Shown here in pieces: positions 10,056-19,133 of a DNA stretch of 64,000 nucleotides; within the stretch, counting starts at the first letter, position 1; each line of letters begins with the position of its first letter. Under the pieces are notes generated by a model, which did no database searches, had not been told where the DNA came from, and saw only the letters and a program-made list of their open reading frames with translations. Source of the stretch: UBA4427 sp046351135 (GTDB lineage Bacteria > Myxococcota_A > UBA9160 > UBA4427); the NCBI GenBank assembly GCA_046351135.1, contig JAXLZA010000001.1, forward strand, positions 1-64,000, written 5' to 3'. Made by a program: the position numbers and the translations under genes.

Positions 10056-10466
10056 ATGCTGCAACCCAAGAGAGTCAAGCATCGCAAGATGTTCAAGGGC
10101 CGACTGCGCGGCGCCGCGCTGCGCGGCAACACACTGGCCTTCGGAACGTTCGGCCTCCAGGCCCTGTCGTCCGGCTACGTGTCGGCGCGCCAGATCGAGG
10201 CGGCCCGCGTCGCCATGACCCGGCACGTCAAGCGCGGTGGCAAGGTCTGGATCCGGGTCTTCCCGGACAAGCCGATCACGAAGAAGCCCGCCGAGACCCG
10301 CATGGGCAAGGGCAAGGGCAATCCGGAAGGCTGGGTCGCGCCGGTGAAGCGCGGTCGCGTCCTCTACGAGATGGAAGGCGTCGATCTCACGACGGCGAAG
10401 CAGGCGTTGCGCCTGGCGGCCCACAAGCTGCCGATCCAGACGCGCTTCGTGCAGCGGGAGGAGTAG
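10056..10466 (+). CDS. rplP: 50S ribosomal protein L16
   Basis: Encodes 136 residues, the standard size. L16 helps shape the A-site tRNA pocket. MLQPKRVKHRKMFKGR, the KVWIRVFPDKPITKKPAETRMG block and the GRVLYEMEG segment identify it. It starts 3 bases after rpsC. Confidence 0.98.
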   Translation: MLQPKRVKHRKMFKGRLRGAALRGNTLAFGTFGLQALSSGYVSARQIEAARVAMTRHVKRGGKVWIRVFPDKPITKKPAETRMGKGKGNPEGWVAPVKRGRVLYEMEGVDLTTAKQALRLAAHKLPIQTRFVQREE

Positions 10467-10468
10467 AC

Positions 10469-10675
10469 ATGACGGCATTGAAGGCGTCTGAACTCAGATC
10501 CCTCTCCGTGGCCGAGCTCGAGCGAAAGGGCGCCGAGCTCCGCGACCAGCTGTTCAATGCGCGCATCCGGCGCGCGACGGAACAGCTCGAGGACACGGCA
10601 TCGCTCGGGCGGCTGCGCAAGGACATCGCCCGGGTGGAGACTGTTTTGACCCAGAAGCGCGAGGCGGGCAAGTGA
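10469..10675 (+). CDS. rpmC: 50S ribosomal protein L29
   Basis: Encodes 68 residues. It is a two-helix protein near the exit tunnel with LRSLSVAELERKGAELRDQLFNARI and LRKDIARVETVL, typical of L29. It lies 2 bases after rplP, and its stop overlaps the GTG start of rpsQ. Confidence 0.96.
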   Translation: MTALKASELRSLSVAELERKGAELRDQLFNARIRRATEQLEDTASLGRLRKDIARVETVLTQKREAGK

Positions 10676-10935
10676 GCGAACGGGGCAATCGACGAACACT
10701 GGTTGGGACCGTGGTCAGCAACAAGATGGACAAGACCGTCGTCGTCCGCGTGGAGCGGCTCGTCCAGGACCAGCGGTACAAGAAGTACGTGCGGCACTAC
10801 TCGCGCTTCATGGCCCACGACGAGGCCAATGCCTGCGCCGAGGGCGACCAGGTCCGCATCATCGAGCATCGACCGCTCTCCAAGCGCAAGCGCTGGAAGG
10901 TGGAAGAGACGCTCGTGAAGGCGACGCTGGCTTAA
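10672..10935 (+). CDS. rpsQ: 30S ribosomal protein S17
   Basis: Encodes 87 residues with an OB fold binding 16S rRNA early in assembly. The start is GTG, overlapping the rpmC stop as GTGA. RRTLVGTVVSNKMDKTVVV, the YKKYVRHYSRFMAHDE segment and the RPLSKRKRWKV end are typical. Confidence 0.97.
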   Translation: MSERGNRRTLVGTVVSNKMDKTVVVRVERLVQDQRYKKYVRHYSRFMAHDEANACAEGDQVRIIEHRPLSKRKRWKVEETLVKATLA

Positions 10936-10999
10936 CGAAGAGCGTGACGGACCGCAGAACGGACCGGCAGCGGGTCCGGAGCGGACCGAGGGACGAGAG

Positions 11000-11368
11000 A
11001 TGATCCAGGCAGAATCGGTATTGCAGGTGGCCGACAACTCGGGTGCACGCAAGGTGAAGTGCATCCGGGTGCTCGGCGGGTCGCGCAGGCGTTTCGCGAC
11101 GGTGGGCGACGTGATCATCGTCGCCGTCAAGGAAGCCATCCCGAACGCGCGCGTGAAGAAGGGCGAGGTCCGGCGGGCGGTGATCGTGCGGACCAAGAAG
11201 GCGCTCTCGCGGCCGGACGGCTCCCACATCGCGTTCGACGAGAACGCGGCGGTCTTGATCGCCAAGGACAACGAAATCGTGGGGACCCGCATCTTCGGGC
11301 CCGTCGCGCGCGAGCTGCGCGGCGCGGGCTTCATGCGCGTGATCTCCCTGGCGCCGGAGGTTCTGTAG
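11000..11368 (+). CDS. rplN: 50S ribosomal protein L14
   Basis: Encodes 122 residues, standard. L14 forms bridge B8 to the small subunit. It begins MIQAESVLQVADNSGARKV and ends RVISLAPEVL, both complete. GGAGG at 11356-11360 inside its 3' end is an ideal site for the ATG that immediately follows the stop, and that ATG belongs to rplE. The expected rplX is missing at this junction. Confidence 0.98.
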   Translation: MIQAESVLQVADNSGARKVKCIRVLGGSRRRFATVGDVIIVAVKEAIPNARVKKGEVRRAVIVRTKKALSRPDGSHIAFDENAAVLIAKDNEIVGTRIFGPVARELRGAGFMRVISLAPEVL

Positions 11369-11929
11369 ATGTCGGCCGACGTGAGTGCGCAGCCGCGGCT
11401 GCGCAAGCGCTACGACGAGGTGATCGTGCCCAAGCTCCAGAAGGAGTTCGGGTACAAGAACGTCCACCAGATCCCGAAGATCGAGAAGGTGGTGATCAAC
11501 ATCGGCCTCGGCGAGGCGACGATGAACCCGAAGCTCGTCGAGCGGGCGGTGGACGAGCTCGCGCGGATCAGCGGCCAGAAGCCGGTCGTGCGCCGCTCGA
11601 AGAAGAGCATCGCCAACTTCAAGCTGCGCGAGAACCAGGCGATCGGCGTGTCCGTCACCCTGCGCGGCGATCGGCAGTGGGAGTTCCTCGATCGGCTGCT
11701 CAACGTGGCGCTGCCGCGCGTGCGCGACTTTTCAGGTGTCTCGCCCAAGGCGTTCGACGGCCGCGGCAACTACACCCTCGGCATCCGCGAGCAGACGATC
11801 TTCCAGGAAGTCGACTACGACTCGATCGAGAAGGTCAAGGGCATGAACATCACGATGGTGACGACGGCCCGGACGGACGCCGAGGCGAAGTCGCTGCTGA
11901 CGCATCTCGGGGTGCCGTTCCGGGAGTAG
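11369..11929 (+). CDS. rplE: 50S ribosomal protein L5
   Basis: Encodes 186 residues. L5 binds 5S rRNA and contacts P-site tRNA. KIEKVVINIGLGEA, the GQKPVVRRSKKSIANFKLRE loop and GRGNYTLGIREQTIF are diagnostic. It starts directly after the rplN stop with no intervening base. rplX should precede it and rpsN should follow, and neither does. Confidence 0.98.
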   Translation: MSADVSAQPRLRKRYDEVIVPKLQKEFGYKNVHQIPKIEKVVINIGLGEATMNPKLVERAVDELARISGQKPVVRRSKKSIANFKLRENQAIGVSVTLRGDRQWEFLDRLLNVALPRVRDFSGVSPKAFDGRGNYTLGIREQTIFQEVDYDSIEKVKGMNITMVTTARTDAEAKSLLTHLGVPFRE

Positions 11930-12037
11930 TCGGAGCCGGCGGGTGCGGCGGTCGTCGACGGGGGTCGACGCAGCGGGCGCGCCGGATGGAAGACGGGGAT
12001 CCAGCGTTCCAGGACGCGAGTGTTTGGAGTAGAGACC

Positions 12038-12433
12038 ATGATGACCGACCCGGTGGGTGACATGTTGGCGAGGATCCGGAACGCGGGAGGCGCGCGGCAT
12101 GCGCAGGTGCGCTGCCCGGCTTCCAAGCTGAAGGTCGCCGTGGCGCGCGTGCTGTCGGCGGAGGGCTTCGTCGGCGAGGTGCGCCTCGAGGGCGACGCGA
12201 AGCGGCCCGTCCTCTCGGTGGACCTGCGCTACCAGGACGACGGCAGCCTGATGATCGAGGGCATGCGCCGGGTCTCGAAGCCCGGGCGCCGCATCTATCG
12301 AGCGGCGGACGAGCTCAAGCGAATTCGCGCCGGTCTCGGCATGTCGATCCTTTCGACCTCGAAGGGCGTGATGTGCGACCGCGACGCGCGCGCTGCCAAC
12401 ATCGGCGGCGAAGTGATCTGCGAGGTCTGGTAG
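12038..12433 (+). CDS. rpsH: 30S ribosomal protein S8
   Basis: Encodes 131 residues. S8 binds helix 21 of 16S rRNA and in E. coli represses the spc operon. MTDPVGDMLARIRNAG and the C-terminal LGMSILSTSKGVMCDRDARA block are typical. GGAG at 12026-12029 sets the start. The 108 bases between rplE and this gene are too short for rpsN and show no remnant of it. Confidence 0.97.
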   Translation: MMTDPVGDMLARIRNAGGARHAQVRCPASKLKVAVARVLSAEGFVGEVRLEGDAKRPVLSVDLRYQDDGSLMIEGMRRVSKPGRRIYRAADELKRIRAGLGMSILSTSKGVMCDRDARAANIGGEVICEVW

Positions 12434-12436
12434 GCG

Positions 12437-12973
12437 ATGAGTCGAATCGGCAATCGAGCGATCGTGATCCCCTCCGGCGTGACGGTGAACGTCGCGAACG
12501 GGGAGATCCAGGTGAAGGGTCCGAAGGTGACGCTGACCGGTCGGGTGCCGGAAGGCATCTCCGCGAAGGTCGAGGACGGGGCCATCCGCTTCAGCCGCGG
12601 GTCGGACAGCAAGGAGGCCCGTCGGCTCCATGGTCTCGCCCGCGCCCTGACGAACAACATGGTGATCGGCGCGACGACGGGGTTCACCCGCCGCCTCGAG
12701 ATCGAGGGCGTCGGCTACCGCGCCGACGTGCGGGGCAAGGAGCTCCATCTCCTGCTCGGCTACTCGCATCCGATCGTGGTCCCGATCCCGGCCGGGCTGA
12801 CGGTGGCGGTCGACGCGAACACCAAGCTCGCGATCACCGGCTCGGACAAGGAAGAGGTCGGTCAGTTCGCCGCCAACATCCGCTCGCTGCGTGCGCCGGA
12901 GCCCTACAAGGGCAAGGGCATCAAGTACGCCGAGGAGCGGATCCGCCGCAAGGTCGGCAAGGCCGGCGCCTGA
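12437..12973 (+). CDS. rplF: 50S ribosomal protein L6
   Basis: Encodes 178 residues, standard. L6 lies near the sarcin-ricin loop and the factor-binding site. It begins MSRIGNRAIVIPSGV and ends with RAPEPYKGKGIKYAEERIRR, the conserved C-terminal L6 signature. It starts 3 bases after rpsH. Confidence 0.98.
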   Translation: MSRIGNRAIVIPSGVTVNVANGEIQVKGPKVTLTGRVPEGISAKVEDGAIRFSRGSDSKEARRLHGLARALTNNMVIGATTGFTRRLEIEGVGYRADVRGKELHLLLGYSHPIVVPIPAGLTVAVDANTKLAITGSDKEEVGQFAANIRSLRAPEPYKGKGIKYAEERIRRKVGKAGA

Positions 12974-13058
12974 TCGGGACGGGTTGGATCGCGCGCGGGA
13001 CGCCGACCGGGGGTCGGAGCCGCGCGGGCACGAAGCGAACGAAGAGCACGAGGCAGAG

Positions 13059-13427
13059 ATGAAGAAGAAGATTCCGAATACGAAGCGTCGGATGTGGCTC
13101 GCGCGGAAGGCGCGGACCCGGACGGCGCTCGAGCGCAGCGAGCGGGTGGTGCTCACGGTCTTCCGCAGCTCGAAGCACACCTACGCGCAGCTCGTCGACC
13201 GCGTGTCGGGCCATACGCTCGCCACCGCGTCGACGCTCGATCCCGCGATCGCGGGCGAGGGCTCGACGGGCAACGTCGAGGCGGCGAAGAAGGTGGGCGA
13301 GGCGATCGCGCGGATCGCGCGCGAGAAGCAGATCGAAGAGGTGGTCTTCAACCGAAACGGGTTCCTCTACCATGGCCGAGTGAAGGCCGTGGCGGACGGA
13401 GCACGCGAAGCGGGGCTTCAGTTCTGA
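13059..13427 (+). CDS. rplR: 50S ribosomal protein L18
   Basis: Encodes 122 residues. L18 binds 5S rRNA. The start MKKKIPNTKRRMWLARKAR is the natural N-terminus, and the 85 bases after rplF carry no gene. TVFRSSKHTYAQLVD and FNRNGFLYHGRVKAVADGAREAGL are diagnostic. Confidence 0.97.
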   Translation: MKKKIPNTKRRMWLARKARTRTALERSERVVLTVFRSSKHTYAQLVDRVSGHTLATASTLDPAIAGEGSTGNVEAAKKVGEAIARIAREKQIEEVVFNRNGFLYHGRVKAVADGAREAGLQF

Positions 13428-13428
13428 C

Positions 13429-13935
13429 ATGGCGAACGTGATCCAATCTTCGAGTTTGAACCCGAACGACTACGAGCTGAACGATCGGGTGATCCACATC
13501 AACCGCGTGTCGAAGGTCGTGAAGGGCGGTCGGCGCTTCAACTTCTCCGCGCTCGTCGTCGTCGGCGACGGCCAGGGCGTGGTCGGCGTCGGTCTCGGCA
13601 AGGCCGGCGAGGTCCCCGAGGCGATCCGCAAGGGCGTCGAGAAGGCGCGCAAGTCGCTCATCAAGATTCCGCTCCTCGAGGGCCGGACGCTGCCCCACGA
13701 CGTGGTCGGCGTCGCCGGCGCCGGGCGCGTGCTGATGCAGCCCGCTTCGGCCGGTACGGGCGTGATCGCCGGCGGGCCGGTGCGCGCGGTGGTCGAGTCG
13801 GCGGGGATCAGCGACGTGCTCACGAAGACCCTCGGCACGCGCACCCCGCGCAACGTCGTCAACGCCGTGATGGCGGGTCTCAAGATGCTGCGCAATCCCG
13901 ACGAGCGGCTCGCGCAGCTGGGTCGGAGTCGCTGA
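13429..13935 (+). CDS. rpsE: 30S ribosomal protein S5
   Basis: Encodes 168 residues. S5 acts in decoding fidelity and the mRNA helicase site. RVSKVVKGGRRFNFSALVVVGD and VGVGLGKAGEVPEAIRKGVE are typical, and TGVIAGGPVRAVVE follows. The stop overlaps the rpmD ATG. Confidence 0.98.
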   Translation: MANVIQSSSLNPNDYELNDRVIHINRVSKVVKGGRRFNFSALVVVGDGQGVVGVGLGKAGEVPEAIRKGVEKARKSLIKIPLLEGRTLPHDVVGVAGAGRVLMQPASAGTGVIAGGPVRAVVESAGISDVLTKTLGTRTPRNVVNAVMAGLKMLRNPDERLAQLGRSR

Positions 13936-14126
13936 TGGCCGGCAAGAAGACGATCAAGATCCAGCAGGTGCGGAGCGTGATCGGCTACGACCGACGGCAG
14001 CGGGCGACCGTCCACGGTCTGGGCCTGCGCCGCATGCACCACGTCGTCGAGGTGGAGGATACGCCCTCCGTTCGCGGCATGATCTTCCGAGTGCGCCACA
14101 TCGTCGTGGTGCTGGAGAACCAGTGA
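13935..14126 (+). CDS. rpmD: 50S ribosomal protein L30
   Basis: Encodes 63 residues, the short bacterial L30. IKIQQVRSVIGYDRRQRATV and GLGLRRMHHVVEVEDTPSVRG are diagnostic. The ATG overlaps the rpsE stop. L30 is dispensable in many bacteria, yet it is kept here while universal genes are absent from the same cluster. Confidence 0.96.
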   Translation: MAGKKTIKIQQVRSVIGYDRRQRATVHGLGLRRMHHVVEVEDTPSVRGMIFRVRHIVVVLENQ

Positions 14127-14127
14127 G

Positions 14128-14564
14128 ATGTTGAATCAACTCTCGCCGCGCCCGGGCGCGCGCCATCGCCGCAAGCGGGTCGGTCGCGGACCGGGCTCGG
14201 GCAAGGGCAAGACCTGCGGCACCGGCGTCAAGGGCCAGGGCACCCGCACGGGCCACAAGATCAAGCCGTGGTTCGAGGGCGGGCAGATGCCCCTCTTCCA
14301 GCGCATCCCGAAGAAGGGCTTCCACAACGCCTTCCGCGAGGACAACGAGATCGTGAACCTGGGCGAGCTCGCCGTCTTCGGCGAGGGCGCCCACGTCGAC
14401 GCGGCCGCGCTCGTCGCCCGCGGCCTGATCCGTGGCAACGGCAAGCCGGTCAAGGTCCTCGCCGAGGGCGAGGCGCCGAAGGGCATCCGCCTCTCGGTCC
14501 AGAAGATCAGCGAACAGGCTCGCGCCAAGGTCGAGGCGAAGGGCGGCAGCGTGGAGATCGCCTC

Positions 14565-14568
<4 letters not shown>
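14128..14568 (+). CDS. rplO: 50S ribosomal protein L15
   Basis: Encodes 146 residues, standard. MLNQLSPRPGARHRRKRVGRG, FEGGQMPLFQRIPKKGF and the C-terminal SVQKISEQARAKVEAKGG are typical. Its stop overlaps the TTG start of secY. Confidence 0.97.
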
Positions 14569-15871
<1,303 letters not shown>

Positions 15872-15875
<4 letters not shown>

Positions 15876-16453
15876 GCGCGTCGACCGGCCACATGCGAAT
15901 CGTCCTGCTCGGCCCGCCCGGGGCCGGCAAGGGCACCCAGGCGACGGCGATCGTCCAGTCGAAGGGGATCCCGCACATCTCGACCGGCGACATGCTGCGC
16001 GCAGCGGTGAAGGCGGGGACCCCGATCGGCAAGAAGGCCAAGGCGGTGATGGACGCGGGCGAGCTCGTCTCGGACGAGATCGTGATCGGGATCGCCGAGG
16101 AGCGACTCGGCCAGGCGGATGCGCAGAAGGGCTTCCTGCTCGACGGCTTTCCGCGGACGCTGGCCCAGGCGGAGGCCCTCGAGCGGCTCCTTGCCAGGCT
16201 CGGGACGCCCCTCGACTGCTGTCTCGCGCTGACGGTCGACAACGAGGCGGTGGTCCAGCGACTGCTCAAGCGGGCGCAGATCGAGGGCCGCGCCGACGAC
16301 AACGAGGCGACGATTCGGGAGCGGATGCGGGTCTACGACAGCCAGACCGCACCGCTGCTCAGCTTCTACCGGGGCCGCGGCCGGCTGGTCGAGGTCTCCG
16401 GCATGGGCACGATCGACGAGGTCGGCCAGAGGATTCGGGAGGCATTGAAGTAG
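15872..16453 (+). CDS. adk: Adenylate kinase, short form
   Basis: Interconverts ATP+AMP and 2 ADP; 193 residues. The P-loop is LLGPPGAGKGTQA, the AMP-binding part STGDMLRAAV, and LDGFPRT is present. The LID is the short type: the sequence runs RLLKRAQIEGRADDNEATIRERM without the 27-residue or zinc-binding LID insertion. The start ATG overlaps the secY stop and has GGGAGG 8 bases upstream. An internal ATG at 15893 is a weaker alternative. Confidence 0.96.
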
Positions 16454-16486
16454 CCCGGTGGGCGATGCGGGCGCGAGGGTTTCGGC

Positions 16487-17275
16487 GTGAGCTTCGGCGA
16501 GCGGATCGCGATCAAGAGCCGTCGAGAGATCGAGCGGATGCGGGATGTCGGCCGGTTCACGGCGGAGATCCTGCTCGAGCTCCGGGAACGGGCCCTTCCG
16601 GGGGTCACGACCGGGGAGCTCGACCAGATCGCGAGGAGAGCGTTGGAAAAAAGGGGGTTGAATTCTCCATTCCTGGGCTATGGTCCCGGGGGGGTCAGGC
16701 CCTATCCGGCGGTGCTGTGCACCTCGATCAACGAGGTGATCGTGCACGGGATCCCCGGTCCACGCGAGCTTCGGGAAGGCGACATCGTCAGCCTCGATTT
16801 CGGGGTCGAGTTCGGGGGCTGGCACGGTGACAGCGCCGTGACGATCCCGGTCGGGACGATCGACGCCGAGGCGAAGCGACTGATCGACACGACGCAGAGC
16901 GCTCTCGATCTCGGCATCGCGCAGATGGTTCCCGGCAACCGGTTGTCGGACATCGGCTTCGCGGTTCAGACGCGCGCCGAGAGCGAGGGATACGGAGTCG
17001 TCCGGCAGTTCGTGGGACACGGCATCGGACGACAGATGCACGAGGCACCGCAGGTGCCGAACTACGGCAGGCCCGGAAGGGGGCCGCGGCTCAAGGCGGG
17101 CATGGTCTTCGCCATCGAGCCGATGGTGAACGTGGGGAGCGAGCGGGCGAAGGTGCTCGAGGACGAGTGGACGGCGGTCACGGTGGACGGCAAGCTCTCC
17201 GCCCACTTCGAGCACACCGTCCTGATCACGGAAGAGGGGCCCGAAGTCCTGACGCGGATCGAGGGATCTCACTGA
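16487..17275 (+). CDS. map: Methionine aminopeptidase, type I
   Basis: Removes the initiator methionine; 262 residues starting at GTG with GAGGG 7 bases upstream. Metal ligands and catalytic residues are visible in VIVHGIPGP, SLDFGVEFGGWHGDSAVT, FVGHGIGRQMHE, VFAIEPMV and LSAHFEHTVLI. It is 33 bases after adk and followed by rpmJ, as in many spc/alpha clusters, but without infA between them. Confidence 0.97.
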   Translation: MSFGERIAIKSRREIERMRDVGRFTAEILLELRERALPGVTTGELDQIARRALEKRGLNSPFLGYGPGGVRPYPAVLCTSINEVIVHGIPGPRELREGDIVSLDFGVEFGGWHGDSAVTIPVGTIDAEAKRLIDTTQSALDLGIAQMVPGNRLSDIGFAVQTRAESEGYGVVRQFVGHGIGRQMHEAPQVPNYGRPGRGPRLKAGMVFAIEPMVNVGSERAKVLEDEWTAVTVDGKLSAHFEHTVLITEEGPEVLTRIEGSH

Positions 17276-17285
17276 CATTCTCTTC

Positions 17286-17352
17286 GGAGATCGGCTCGCG
17301 CCGATCTCCTGGGCAGGCATCGGAAATCGGAGATCGGCTCGCGCCGAGCTCC
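17286..17352 (+). repeat. Two near-identical hairpins between map and rpmJ
   Basis: GGAGATCGGC-TCGC-GCCGATCTCC (17286-17309, perfect 10-bp stem, 4-base loop) is repeated at 17329-17352 with one base changed (23 of 24 identical, one mismatch in the stem). The two copies start 43 bases apart. There is no T-run, so a terminator is unlikely. They lie in the interval where infA is often found. Confidence 0.75.
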
Positions 17353-17373
17353 ACGACAGGACGGGAAGACGCG

Positions 17374-17487
17374 ATGAAGGTTCGGGCCTCGGTGCGGAAG
17401 ATGTGTGAGAAGTGTCGGGTGATCCGCCGCAAGCGGGTCGTTCGCATCATTTGCGAAAACCCCAAGCATAAGCAGCGCCAGGGCTAG
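17374..17487 (+). CDS. rpmJ: 50S ribosomal protein L36, zinc-binding form
   Basis: Encodes 37 residues, MKVRASVRKMCEKCRVIRR at the start and CENPKHKQRQG at the end. C-x2-C...C-x4-H is the zinc ribbon of the C+ form. GGGAAG lies upstream. It opens the rpsM-rpsK-rpsD-rpoA-rplQ block. Confidence 0.97.
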   Translation: MKVRASVRKMCEKCRVIRRKRVVRIICENPKHKQRQG

Positions 17488-17507
17488 GCCCGGACGGAGG
17501 AAGAACC

Positions 17508-17888
17508 ATGGCACGCATCGCCGGCGTCGATCTGCCGCGCAACAAGCGCATCGAGATCTCGCTGACCTACATCTTCGGCATCGGTCGCGTCCGCGCGCTC
17601 GAGATCTGCGAGAAGGCCAGCCTCGATCCGGGCTCCCGGACGGAGCACCTCTCGGAGTCCGAGCTCATCAAGCTGCGCGAGATCATCGAGCGCGACTACA
17701 AGGTCGAGGGTGATCTCCGCCGCGAAGTCAACCAGAACATCAAGATGCTGATGGACATCGGCTGCTACCGCGGGCTGCGCCACCGCCGCGGGCTGCCGGT
17801 GCGCGGACAGCGGACCCACACCAACGCGCGCACGCGCAAGGGTCCCGCCAAGACGATCGCCGGCAAGAAGATCGCGACGAAGAAGTAG
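17508..17888 (+). CDS. rpsM: 30S ribosomal protein S13
   Basis: Encodes 126 residues. S13 contacts P-site tRNA and forms intersubunit bridges. MARIAGVDLPRNKRIEISLTYIFGIG and the C-terminal YRGLRHRRGLPVRGQRT-HTNARTRKGP are diagnostic. GGAGG lies upstream. Confidence 0.98.
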   Translation: MARIAGVDLPRNKRIEISLTYIFGIGRVRALEICEKASLDPGSRTEHLSESELIKLREIIERDYKVEGDLRREVNQNIKMLMDIGCYRGLRHRRGLPVRGQRTHTNARTRKGPAKTIAGKKIATKK

Positions 17889-17964
17889 CTCTCGATCGCG
17901 CCCTCGTCGGACGACGACGGCGCTGAACCTCGCGTGAATGCGCGCGAGCCGAACGGACGGAAGC

Positions 17965-18348
17965 ATGGTTGCCAAGAAGACGAAGAAGAAGGTCAAGAAG
18001 AACATCCAGTCGGGCATCGCCCACATCCAGTCGACCTTCAACAACACGGTCATCACGATCACCGACGTCGGCGGCAACGCCGTCGCCTGGTCGTCGTGCG
18101 GTGCGCAGGGCTTCAAGGGCTCGAAGAAGTCGACGCCCTTCGCCGCGCAGGTCGCCGCCGAGGACTGTGCCCGAAAGGCCCAGGAGCACGGTGTCCGCTC
18201 GCTCGGCGTCTACGTGAAGGGTCCGGGCGGCGGTCGCGAGTCCGCGCTCCGGGCGCTCCAGGCCGCGGGCATGAAGATCACGATGATCCGCGACGTCACG
18301 CCCATTCCCCACAACGGTTGCCGCCCGCCCAAGCGGCGCCGCGTCTGA
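17965..18348 (+). CDS. rpsK: 30S ribosomal protein S11
   Basis: Encodes 127 residues. S11 lies on the 30S platform. The start MVAKKTKKKVKKNIQSGIAH is taken because it matches the family; nine upstream in-frame residues are judged non-coding. HIQSTFNNTVITITDVGGN and the C-terminal RDVTPIPHNGCRPPKRRRV are diagnostic. Confidence 0.97.
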   Translation: MVAKKTKKKVKKNIQSGIAHIQSTFNNTVITITDVGGNAVAWSSCGAQGFKGSKKSTPFAAQVAAEDCARKAQEHGVRSLGVYVKGPGGGRESALRALQAAGMKITMIRDVTPIPHNGCRPPKRRRV

Positions 18349-18369
18349 TCCGAAGAGCAGGAAGATTCA

Positions 18370-18996
18370 ATGGCACGATATACCGGTTCCGTCTGTCGCC
18401 TCTGTCGCCGCGAGGGCACGAAGCTCTTCCTGAAGGGCGATCGCTGCTTCACCGAGAAGTGCGCCATCGAGCGCCGCGCGTATCCCCCGGGCCAGCACGG
18501 CCAGGGTCGCGCGCGCTTCTCGGACTACGGCGTCCAGCTGCGCGAGAAGCAGAAGGTCAAGCGCATGTACGGCCTGCTCGAGAAGCAGCTGCGCAAGACC
18601 TTCGAGGCCGCTTCGCGCATGAAGGGCCGCACGGGCGAAAACCTGCTGATGCTGCTCGAGCGACGGCTCGACAACGTCGTCTATCGCCTCGGCTACACGA
18701 CCTCCCGCGCCGAGGCGCGCCAGCTCGTCAAGCACGGCCATTTCTCGGTCAACGGGAAGAAGGCGCAGACGCCGTCGATCCTGGTCAAGCCGGGCTTCAC
18801 GATCGAGGTCCGCGACCGCTCGAAGGAGATCACCCGGATCGCCGGGGCCCTCGAGACCGCGGAAGGCCGCGCCGTGCCCCAGTGGCTCGAGGTCGAGAAG
18901 AGCGCGATGAAGGGCCTCGTCAAGGCGATGCCGCAGCGCGAGGACATCACGCTGCCGATCGACGAGCAGCTGATCGTCGAGCTCTACTCGCGATGA
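18370..18996 (+). CDS. rpsD: 30S ribosomal protein S4
   Basis: Encodes 208 residues. S4 starts 30S assembly and in E. coli represses the alpha operon. The N-terminus has the four-cysteine zinc form (CRLCRREG...CFTEKC). RLDNVVYRLGYTTSRAEARQLV is the S4 RNA-binding domain. AGGA lies upstream. Confidence 0.98.
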   Translation: MARYTGSVCRLCRREGTKLFLKGDRCFTEKCAIERRAYPPGQHGQGRARFSDYGVQLREKQKVKRMYGLLEKQLRKTFEAASRMKGRTGENLLMLLERRLDNVVYRLGYTTSRAEARQLVKHGHFSVNGKKAQTPSILVKPGFTIEVRDRSKEITRIAGALETAEGRAVPQWLEVEKSAMKGLVKAMPQREDITLPIDEQLIVELYSR

Positions 18997-19133
18997 TCGA
19001 GTCGCGTTGAACGAAAGCAGGGCGATCGGACCGCGAGGGTCCGGTCGCTTCGATCCGGTCCGGTCGGTCGAGCCGCGGGCATCGCGGGGCGGCGGGCCGG
19101 TCCCCGCAGACCGCAGGCGAATTGGGGGTTCCG

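Noticed and set aside
11930..12037. A hidden or frameshifted S14 remnant
   Set aside because: All three + frames were read: no CxxC zinc pair and no R-x-C-x-x-C-G-R motif, and the interval is too short.
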